Shown: piece after piece, positions 1 through 4,822 of the stretch
How positions within the stretch are numbered: the first letter of the stretch is position 1
Layout of the letters: every line of letters begins with the position of its first letter
Assembly (NCBI GenBank): GCA_027018975.1
Contig: JALUXN010000282.1
Coordinates: forward strand, 1-6,819
Length of the DNA: 6,819 nt
DNA from: Mariprofundaceae bacterium
Lineage (GTDB): Bacteria > Pseudomonadota > Zetaproteobacteria > Mariprofundales > Mariprofundaceae
Reading direction: 5' to 3'
Notes under the pieces: generated by a model
Databases searched by the model: none
The model's input: only the letters and a program-made list of their open reading frames with translations
What the model was told of the DNA's origin: nothing
Program-made: the position numbers and the translations under genes

Positions 1-750
1 GACAGAGATCCCTTGCGCGGCCAGATAGCGCTTGGCCTCCTCGATGGTGTGGGTGCCAAAGTGGAATATCGATGCCGCCAGCACCGCATCGGCTCCCCCC
101 TCGCGCAGCCCTTCGGCCAGATGCTCCAATTTTCCGACACCGCCGGAGGCAACCACATTCGCCGATACCGCATCGGCCACAGCGCGCGTCAGTGGGATGT
201 CGTAACCATCCTTGGTGCCATCGGCGTCCATACTGGTTAACAGAATCTCACCGGCGCCGTAGTCGGACATCCGTTTCGCCCACTCAATGGCATCGATGCC
301 GGTTGGTTTGCGACCGCCGTGGGTAAAACACTCCCAGCGCTGATCGCCGACCCGCTTGGCATCGACTGCCACCACAATCGTCGATGAGCCGAAGCGTTCA
401 GCTGCCGCTTTGACCAGTTCGGGATTGAAGATCGCCGCCGTGTTGATCGACACCTTATCGGCACCGGCATGCAGCAGATTCTCGATATCGCCCAATGCTT
501 TGACGCCGCCACCGACAGTGAGTGGCATAAAGACATGCTCGGCCACTTCGGTGACCATGTGGTAGAGCGTATCACGGCTCTCGTGGCTGGCGCGAATATC
601 GAGGAAGGTGAGCTCGTCCGCCCCTTGCGCATCATACTTGATCGCCGCCTCGACCGGGTCGCCGGCATCGATGATATCGACAAACTGAACACCCTTGACC
701 ACGCGGCCATGCGCCACATCGAGGCAAGGGATGATACGTTTACTCAGCAT
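1..750 (-). CDS. hisF: Imidazole glycerol phosphate synthase subunit HisF (3' end cut by window edge)
   Basis: HisF is the cyclase/lyase subunit of imidazole glycerol phosphate synthase. With ammonia supplied by HisH it converts PRFAR to imidazole glycerol phosphate and AICAR, linking cytosolic histidine and purine synthesis. The minus-strand frame stays open for 250 codons from ATG at 750 and has not reached a stop at base 1; the usual family length is about 252-258, so only a few residues are missing. It starts MLSKRIIPCLDVAHGRVVKG. The two catalytic aspartates are in place: D11 in CLDVAHGR and D130 in VVAVDAKR. The TIM-barrel phosphate-binding glycines are seen in LTVGGGVK (about 78-84) and VVASGGVGK, and the end reads DAVLAASIFHFGTHT. 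The start is supported by a GGAG Shine-Dalgarno about 7 bases upstream. The gene is divergent from aroG. hisI/hisE would normally follow off the left edge. Identification is secure. Confidence 0.98.
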   Translation of the reverse strand, partial: MLSKRIIPCLDVAHGRVVKGVQFVDIIDAGDPVEAAIKYDAQGADELTFLDIRASHESRDTLYHMVTEVAEHVFMPLTVGGGVKALGDIENLLHAGADKVSINTAAIFNPELVKAAAERFGSSTIVVAVDAKRVGDQRWECFTHGGRKPTGIDAIEWAKRMSDYGAGEILLTSMDADGTKDGYDIPLTRAVADAVSANVVASGGVGKLEHLAEGLREGGADAVLAASIFHFGTHTIEEAKRYLAAQGISV

Positions 751-996
751 GTACGGCTCCGTCTGTTATGCCATTGATTGCCCCGACACTGGCGGCTGGC
801 TGAACCTAGTCGGGTGGTTGGTTGCGTCAATTCCCGAAACATGTTGGGCGCGAATGGGCGCTGTTATCCGCATGTTACACGCTGCATCGATGCGTGTGTG
901 CATCGGTCACTAACAGTTCGCACGATTTTCTGCGATACTGCGCCGCCGCTGGCAGCTGCTTGTCGGTGAATGACCAATTGAGAAGGGAACAGACCC
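751..996. promoter_or_regulatory. Divergent hisF/aroG intergenic region with candidate promoter and dyad
   Basis: These 246 bases lie between the start codons of two divergent genes, so promoters for both must lie here unless hisF is read from elsewhere. On the plus strand a TGCGATACT segment (931-939) resembles an extended -10 box. No convincing -35 sits at the right distance, so the promoter is tentative. An imperfect dyad is centred at 888/889 (separate entry). A weaker pair of short inverted arms, CCCGAC at 782-787 and GTCGGG at 809-814, flanks 21 bases. I saw no TyrR-box-like TGTAAA-N6-TTTACA sequence and no Phe- or His-rich leader peptide that would suggest attenuation. Confidence 0.4.
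876..900. promoter_or_regulatory. Imperfect dyad, candidate operator upstream of aroG
   Basis: A dyad centred between 888 and 889 contains the perfect 10-base palindrome GCATCGATGC at 884-893. With T883 bulged out, pairing extends outward through ACACGC and GCGTGTGT: ten Watson-Crick pairs plus one G-T from 877 to 899, with a T-G pair beyond. There is no loop, so it looks more like a binding site for a dimeric DNA-binding protein than a transcribed hairpin. It lies about 110 bases upstream of the aroG start and about 45 bases upstream of the tentative -10 box. No specific regulator is recognised. Confidence 0.3.
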
Positions 997-2064
997 ATGG
1001 CGATGAAGTATAAGACCGACGATCTCCGCATCTGCGGTATGAGTGAAATTGCGGCGCCGGAGACGGTGCATGCCGAGCATGCGATCAGCGAGGTGGCGGC
1101 GCGCACGACGCACGATACGCGGCTGGAGGTGCACAATATCCTGCATGGCGAGGATGATCGTCTGCTGGTGGTGGTTGGTCCCTGCTCGATTCACAATCCC
1201 GATGCGGCGCTGGAGTATGCTAAGCATATCAAACGGATGCGCGAGGAGTTGGGGCGCGATCTGCTGCTGGTGATGCGGGTCTATTTCGAGAAACCGCGCA
1301 CCACCATCGGCTGGAAGGGGCTGATCAACGACCCCAATCTCGATAACAGTTTCGAGATCAACAAGGGGATCCGACTGGCGCGCAAGCTGCTGCTCGATGT
1401 CAATGAGATGGGTGTGCCGGCCGGTACGGAGTTTCTTGATCTGATCACGCCGCAATATATCGCCGATCTGGTCAGCTGGGGTGCGATCGGGGCGCGCACG
1501 ACTGAGTCGCAGGGGCATCGCGAGCTGGCCAGTGGTATCTCCTGCCCGGTCGGCTTCAAGAACGGCACCGATGGCGGCTTCAAAATCGCCATCGATGCGA
1601 TTCATGCGGCCAATCATCCGCACGTCTTCATCTCGCTCACCAAGGCGGGCAAGTCGGCGATCTTCTCGACCACCGGTAATGAGGATTGCCACATCATTCT
1701 GCGCGGCGGCAAACAGCCGAACTACGATGCGGCGAGTGTCCGGCAGGCGACCGATGAGTTGAAGGCGGCCGGTCTGCGCGCCAATTTGATGGTCGATTGC
1801 AGCCACGCCAACAGCGCCAAGCAGTTCAAGCGCCAGATCGATGTCGGGCAGGACTTGGCCGGCCAGATTGCCGCCGGTAACCACGCTATCTCCGGCATCA
1901 TGATCGAGTCGCATCTGCATGAGGGGCGTCAGGATGTGGTGCCGGGCGAACAGCCGGCCTTCGGCATCAGCATCACCGACGCCTGCCTCGGCTGGGAAGA
2001 TACCGAAATGCTGCTGCATCGACTGGCCGAGGCGGTGCGCGAGCGTCGCCAGTGTGCGGCTTGA
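997..2064 (+). CDS. aroG: 3-deoxy-7-phosphoheptulonate (DAHP) synthase, type I, AroG-like
   Basis: The product condenses phosphoenolpyruvate with erythrose 4-phosphate to DAHP, the committed cytosolic step of the shikimate pathway. The 355-residue length matches the E. coli enzymes (about 350). It opens MAMKYKTDDLRI, like AroG. Family blocks are visible: LLVVVGPCSIHNP (about 57-68), MRVYFEKPRTTIGWKGLIND (93-112), WGAIGARTTESQ (161-172), PVGFKNGTDG (184-193) and MVDCSHANSAKQ (265-276). The expected metal ligands are C63, H270, E304 and D328, each shifted +2 from E. coli AroG. The region around the phenylalanine site keeps the AroG-type P141, L177 and S182 (E. coli P150 region, L175 and S180), with SGISCPVGF resembling SGLSCPVGF. 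Phenylalanine feedback is therefore the likely control, by inference. The start is set by AGAAGGGA (981-988), 8 bases upstream of ATG 997; the ATG at 1003 is less well spaced. Confidence 0.97.
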   Translation: MAMKYKTDDLRICGMSEIAAPETVHAEHAISEVAARTTHDTRLEVHNILHGEDDRLLVVVGPCSIHNPDAALEYAKHIKRMREELGRDLLLVMRVYFEKPRTTIGWKGLINDPNLDNSFEINKGIRLARKLLLDVNEMGVPAGTEFLDLITPQYIADLVSWGAIGARTTESQGHRELASGISCPVGFKNGTDGGFKIAIDAIHAANHPHVFISLTKAGKSAIFSTTGNEDCHIILRGGKQPNYDAASVRQATDELKAAGLRANLMVDCSHANSAKQFKRQIDVGQDLAGQIAAGNHAISGIMIESHLHEGRQDVVPGEQPAFGISITDACLGWEDTEMLLHRLAEAVRERRQCAA

Positions 2065-2072
2065 TGCAACGC

Positions 2073-2085
2073 GAGTAACAAAATG
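2073..2085 (+). repeat. 13-base block GAGTAACAAAATG, copy 1
   Basis: Nine bases after the aroG stop lies GAGTAACAAAATG. The identical 13-mer forms part of the left arm of the perfect hairpin at 6117-6155. After it the two copies read ATCATCC and GTAGTCC, so similarity may extend slightly. Here the complementary second arm is absent: the sequence passes directly into a dRS3-like palindrome. It may be a half-element left after another repeat inserted. Its function is unknown. Confidence 0.5.
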
Positions 2086-2118
2086 ATCATCCCGAGTGCC
2101 ACTATCGGGGATTCATTG
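2086..2118 (+). repeat. Degenerate copy A of the CCCCGA...TCGGGG palindromic element
   Basis: The stretch from ATCATCCCGAG to CGGGGATTCATTG is a diverged copy of the 33-base element found intact at 2420-2452 and, inverted, at 3342-3374. Relative to them it lacks one C in the first arm, has ACTATC in place of TTTATC in the loop, and TTC in place of TCC on the right. The arms CCCGA and TCGGG still pair across a 9-base centre. It appears to be an older member of the same repeat family. Confidence 0.65.
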
Positions 2119-2140
2119 CTGTGCTGACCCCAATAAGAGC

Positions 2141-2223
2141 GACATCCCGCGCAGGCGGGAATCTATTGGTGCAGGCGGAGGTGATCCGGTGTGTGGATGG
2201 ATTCCCGCCTGCGCGGGAATGAC
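2141..2223. repeat. Composite inverted repeat of two dRS3-like palindromes
   Basis: Two near-identical units face each other across about 35 bases. The right unit (2201-2220) reads ATTCCC-N8-GGGAAT with the fully palindromic arms ATTCCCGC and GCGGGAAT, which is exactly the form of the dRS3 element described in Neisseria. The left unit (2143-2162) is the reverse complement of the right with one T lost (ATCCCGC...GCGGGAAT). The flanks match as well: GACAT at 2141-2145 against GTCAT (reverse of ATGAC), and CTAT against CCAT. The whole can fold as one long stem or as two hairpins, like a BIME made of two REP units. The GTAG-type tetranucleotide of classical RAYT-linked REPs is not visible. Confidence 0.85.
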
Positions 2224-2231
2224 CGTTTTTT
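2201..2231 (+). terminator. Possible intrinsic terminator downstream of aroG
   Basis: The right dRS3-like hairpin has an 8-bp stem (ATTCCCGC/GCGGGAAT) and a 4-base CTGC loop. After the spacer GACCG comes a run of six T (2226-2231). It lies about 140 bases past the aroG stop on the coding strand. The 5-base gap between stem and T-run is wider than in standard intrinsic terminators, so termination is plausible rather than clear. Confidence 0.4.
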
Positions 2232-2251
2232 ATCCGATTATCCTGGAGAAA

Positions 2252-2271
2252 AAACCGTGGGAGGAGCTGAA
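2252..2271 (+). repeat. 20-base block AAACCGTGGGAKGAGCTGAA, copy 1
   Basis: This block matches the reverse complement of 5955-5974 at 19 of 20 positions; the single difference is G here and T there. Both copies can be read as KPW(E/D)EL: here KKPWEELN and there GKPWDELK, followed by SY and a stop. That could mean a leftover of the 3' end of a protein gene, or a non-coding dispersed repeat. No parent gene is recognisable. Confidence 0.6.
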
Positions 2272-2334
2272 TCGTTGCTCCGTTGTTGTAATCAACCGGC
2301 GACCGTGGCGACGAAGGGCGCAAGGAGAATCATG

Positions 2335-2562
2335 ATGCTACCCATTCGTTTTACCCACTATTCGGCAGACGAAGGCAATCGCTTGAATATTGTTCGTGCA
2401 CTTTTGGAAACATTGGTCTCGTCATCCCCGAGTGCCTTTATCGGGGATCCATTGACGCGTGGATTCCCGATTCAATCCTCGGGAATGACCGTGTTTTTCA
2501 TGCGCTTGCTCTACTCGACTGCCAGTGCGCAGCCGGCTGCATGTGCGTCGGCCATTCAATGA
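2335..2562 (+). CDS. Small hypothetical ORF overlapping the VTT gene start
   Basis: This 75-codon frame reads MLPIRFTHYSADEGNRLN and on, and I recognise no family. Two features argue that it may be translated. AAGGAG at 2322-2327 sits 7 bases before ATG 2335 (4 bases before the alternative ATG 2332). Its TGA at 2560-2562 overlaps the ATG at 2559 of the next gene as ATGA, the usual arrangement for translational coupling, and that next gene lacks a Shine-Dalgarno of its own. Against it, roughly codons 29-52 are encoded by the palindromic repeat at 2420-2489 (SSPSAFIGDP...FPIQSSGMTV), so much of the protein is repeat-derived. The C-terminus has a short hydrophobic piece, MTVFFMRLLYSTA. It could be a leader cistron, a remnant carrying a repeat insertion, or a chance frame. 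Confidence 0.35.
   Translation: MLPIRFTHYSADEGNRLNIVRALLETLVSSSPSAFIGDPLTRGFPIQSSGMTVFFMRLLYSTASAQPAACASAIQ
2420..2489. repeat. Composite inverted repeat; left half is copy B of the 33-base element
   Basis: The left half, 2420-2452, has the palindromic arms ATCCCCGA and TCGGGGAT around the 9-base loop GTGCCTTTA. It is identical over all 33 bases to the reverse complement of 3342-3374. The right half, 2461-2489, has the perfect arms ATTCCCGA and TCGGGAAT around an 8-base loop and, reversed, aligns with the left half (GTCATYCCCGAG...TCGGGRATCCA). The unit thus has the same two-headed design as 2141-2223, and both end in GGGAATGACCG followed shortly by a T-run (2494-2498 here). It lies inside the small reading frame just upstream of the VTT gene. 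Confidence 0.85.
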
Positions 2563-3254
2563 TGCGTCGATTCTGGCCGTTGCTGTTGCTGCTGATCGCT
2601 GCGGCGCTCTTTTTCTATTTCGATCTCGGTCATCTGCTCACGCTTGAGGCGCTGGCAGCGCATCGCGCGTGGCTGTTGGCGCAGGTGGCGGCGCATCCGC
2701 TGCTGGCACCGCTCACTTATCTGTTGGCCTATATCGGCGTGGTTGCGCTGTCGCTGCCCGGTGGCATGGTGATGACGCTCTCCGGCGGTTTTCTTTTCGG
2801 TGCGGTCGCCGGTGGGCTCTATGCGGTGGTCGGCGCGACACTTGGTGCCACGATCCTGTTTCTGATCGCAAAAACTTCTCTCGGTGACTATCTGATGGCC
2901 AAGGCGGGCAGCGGCATGAAGAAGATGCAGCAGGGCTTTGCCGATGGGGCGTGGAGTTATATGTTCGTGCTGCGGCTGGTGCCGGTTTTTCCGTTCTTTT
3001 TGGTCAATCTGGCACCGGCGTTTCTCGGCGTGCCGCTGCGTATCTATCTGGTGGCGACCTTTTTCGGCATCATGCCGGCGACCTATGTCTATGCGCTGGC
3101 TGGCTCGGGGCTAGGCAGTGTGCTCGATCAGGGGGATGCGATCTCTTTGACGGGTGTGCTGACCCCGCAGATGCTCGGCGCGCTGTTCGGGCTGGCGCTG
3201 TTGGCGCTGCTGCCGGTGATTTTCAAACGCATGAAGCGGGCTCGGGAGGGATGA
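2559..3254 (+). CDS. VTT/SNARE-associated domain membrane protein (TVP38/TMEM64, DedA-like)
   Basis: This is an inner-membrane protein of the VTT (SNARE-assoc, PF09335) family, which includes E. coli YdjX and the DedA proteins. DedA relatives affect membrane-lipid (undecaprenyl phosphate or phospholipid) flipping and envelope homeostasis; the TVP38 branch is poorly characterised. From M2559 it has 231 residues. Hydrophobic segments lie near 6-22, 50-68, 72-105, 137-160, 162-186 and 205-223. The family motifs are SLPGG (65-69) with LSGGFLFG (74-81), then RLVPVFPFFLVNLAPAFLGV (139-158) with its re-entrant arginine-proline pattern, and FFGIMPATYVYALAGSGLG (168-186). The C-terminus is basic (FKRMKRAR), consistent with a cytosolic end. 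ATG 2559 was chosen because it overlaps the preceding TGA and gives a normal MMRRF lead; ATG 2541 would add six residues. Neither has a Shine-Dalgarno. The next gene encodes an FAD disulfide oxidoreductase, a recurring neighbour of TVP38 proteins as far as I know. Confidence 0.9.
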   Translation: MMRRFWPLLLLLIAAALFFYFDLGHLLTLEALAAHRAWLLAQVAAHPLLAPLTYLLAYIGVVALSLPGGMVMTLSGGFLFGAVAGGLYAVVGATLGATILFLIAKTSLGDYLMAKAGSGMKKMQQGFADGAWSYMFVLRLVPVFPFFLVNLAPAFLGVPLRIYLVATFFGIMPATYVYALAGSGLGSVLDQGDAISLTGVLTPQMLGALFGLALLALLPVIFKRMKRAREG

Positions 3255-3402
3255 TGCAGGGCTTCGCACGAAAAAATGGTCGTGTCCGAGGGTTGAAGCG
3301 GGCATCCACGAGGTGATCCTTCACGCGGTGGCTAAGCAGTCATGGATCCCCGATAAAGGCACTCGGGGATGACGGCTCGATAGAGGTATGATGGGAGGCG
3401 AG
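3255..3402. other. Intergenic spacer between VTT and oxidoreductase genes
   Basis: This spacer is 148 bases with no gene. It holds the inverted copy C of the 33-base palindrome and a weak 5-bp hairpin, CACGA/TCGTG at 3267-3284. No T-run follows either element on the plus strand, so read-through from the VTT gene into the oxidoreductase gene is possible. No clear promoter is visible. Confidence 0.4.
3342..3374 (-). repeat. Copy C of the 33-base palindromic element (inverted relative to copy B)
   Basis: This element begins ATGGATCCCCGATAAAGG and is a perfect 33-of-33 reverse complement of 2420-2452. Its own arms, ATCCCCGA and TCGGGGAT, form an 8-bp stem with a 9-base loop. Together copies B and C form an inverted pair about 955 bases apart that brackets the VTT gene. 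It ends about 30 bases before the oxidoreductase start. Confidence 0.9.
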
Positions 3403-4818
3403 ATGATTCAGACAGATATTTGCGTGATTGGTGGCGGCTCCGGTGGTCTGAGTGTGGCGGCGGGCGCGGTGCAGATGGGCGCGCGCGTGGTGCTGGTCGA
3501 GAAGGGTGCGATGGGGGGTGATTGCCTCAATACCGGCTGTGTCCCCTCCAAATCGATCTTGGCGGCTGGCCATGCGGCGCAGAGTGCGCGTGAGGCGGCG
3601 CAGTTTGGTGTTTCCATGGGTGCGCCTGCGACCGATTGGCAGGCGCTGCACGACCATATTCACGGCGTGATTGGTGCGATTGCGCCGAATGATTCTGTTG
3701 CGCGTTTTGAATCGCTGGGTGTTACGGTGATTCAAGCCGCTGGCGCGTTTGAGGATGCGCGCACGCTGCGTGCCGGTGATCAGTTGATCCGCGCCAAATA
3801 TTTCGTGCTGGCGACCGGCTCCTCCCCCTTTGTGCCACCGATCGATGGGCTGGATCAGGTGCCCTACTTCACCAACGAAAACATCTTCGACAATCACGAA
3901 CCGATCGAGCATCTGGCGGTGATTGGCGGCGGGCCGATCGGCATGGAGCTGGCGCAGGCGCATCGCCGGCTCGGCGCGCAGGTGTCGGTGATGGAGGCGG
4001 CCAGACTGCTGGTCAAAGACGATCCGGAATTGACGAAAATTGTTGTGGAGCGCATGCGTGCCGAGGGTGTGAATCTGGTCGAGGGCGGCCGCAACCTGAA
4101 GCTGGAGCCGGCCGCCGGCGGACGCATCGCGATCTATTGTGAAAACGATCTCGGTCAGCAGTGCGTAGAGGCGTCGCACCTGCTGATCGCCACCGGTCGC
4201 CGCGCCAATGTGGATGGGCTCAATCTGGAGGCGGCGGGGGTCGATTATTCGCCGCGCGGGGTGACGGTCGATGCGCGGCTGCGCAGCAGCAACAAGCGCA
4301 TTTTTGCCATTGGTGACGTGGCCGGCCCCTACCAGTTTACCCACATGGCCGCCTATCAGGCGGGGATTGTGATCCGCAATATACTTTTCAAACTGCCGGC
4401 CAAGGTCGATTACCGCGCCGTGCCGTGGGTGACCTATACCGATCCGGAGCTGGCGCATGTCGGCTTGAGCGAGGCGGAGGCTGCCAAGCAGGGGCGGGCG
4501 GTGCGCGTGCTGCGCTGGTCGTTTGATGAGAATGACCGGGCGCAGGCGGAGCGGCGCACGGAGGGGATGATCAAGGTGATCACCACCCCGAAGGGTCTGA
4601 TTCTCGGCGCTTCGATTGTCGGCCTGCATGCCGGTGAGCTGATTCAGCCGTGGGTGCTGGCGATCAACAGCAAGCTGAAGATCGGCGCCATGGCATCGAT
4701 GATTGCACCCTATCCGACGCTATCGGAGGCGAACAAGCGGATCGCCGGCAGTTTCTACACCGACAAACTCTTTTCGCCGCGCATGCGGTCAATTGTCCGC
4801 CTGTTGATGCGGATTTAA
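3403..4818 (+). CDS. FAD-dependent pyridine nucleotide-disulfide oxidoreductase, mercuric reductase/Lpd-like
   Basis: This is a class I flavoprotein disulfide reductase of 471 residues that uses NAD(P)H, FAD and a redox-active cysteine pair; the true electron acceptor is unknown. Visible in order: FAD-binding ICVIGGGSGG (6-15); the redox disulfide C41/C46 in GGDCLNTGCVPSK; ATGSSP (137-142); the NAD(P) Rossmann motif VIGGGPIGMELA (173-184), with E198 after its second strand, favouring NADH; FAD-binding IFAIGDVAG (300-308); and the dimerisation domain from about 340. In the C-terminal active-site block, PYPTLSE, the HxxxxE histidine of Lpd and glutathione reductase is Y437, with E442 kept. This resembles MerA relatives. 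It is not a full mercuric reductase: there is no N-terminal heavy-metal domain and no C-terminal cysteine pair (end RSIVRLLMRI). Start 3403 is chosen for GGGAGG at 3393-3398 and the family-like MIQTD; ATGs at 3388 and 3391 are alternatives. The next gene begins 4 bases after the stop. Confidence 0.92.
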   Translation: MIQTDICVIGGGSGGLSVAAGAVQMGARVVLVEKGAMGGDCLNTGCVPSKSILAAGHAAQSAREAAQFGVSMGAPATDWQALHDHIHGVIGAIAPNDSVARFESLGVTVIQAAGAFEDARTLRAGDQLIRAKYFVLATGSSPFVPPIDGLDQVPYFTNENIFDNHEPIEHLAVIGGGPIGMELAQAHRRLGAQVSVMEAARLLVKDDPELTKIVVERMRAEGVNLVEGGRNLKLEPAAGGRIAIYCENDLGQQCVEASHLLIATGRRANVDGLNLEAAGVDYSPRGVTVDARLRSSNKRIFAIGDVAGPYQFTHMAAYQAGIVIRNILFKLPAKVDYRAVPWVTYTDPELAHVGLSEAEAAKQGRAVRVLRWSFDENDRAQAERRTEGMIKVITTPKGLILGASIVGLHAGELIQPWVLAINSKLKIGAMASMIAPYPTLSEANKRIAGSFYTDKLFSPRMRSIVRLLMRI

Positions 4819-4822
4819 TGGC

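Noticed and set aside
782..814. Intrinsic terminator in the hisF-aroG gap
   Set aside because: The CCCGAC/GTCGGG arms are only 6 bp with a 21-base loop, have no T-run, and lie between divergent starts where no terminator is expected.
910..2019. 369-codon minus-strand reading frame opposite aroG
   Set aside because: It lies antisense to a clear, full-length aroG, and its His/Arg/Asp-rich composition is what the complement of GC-rich codons gives. It has no recognisable domain.
2226..2258. Hairpin between TTTTTT and AAAAAA as a terminator
   Set aside because: Pairing beyond the T/A runs fails after one G-C pair, so the stem has almost no GC content.
2141..2489. CRISPR array
   Set aside because: The repeats are few, in inverted rather than direct orientation, and not regularly spaced, and no cas genes are present.
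3340..4629. 429-codon minus-strand reading frame opposite the flavoprotein gene
   Set aside because: It is a shadow of the oxidoreductase on the other strand: Arg/His-rich, without motifs, and starting inside a confident gene.
3403..4818. Mercuric reductase (merA) as part of a resistance operon
   Set aside because: It has no heavy-metal-binding N-terminal domain, no C-terminal cysteine pair, and no merR, merT or merP nearby.
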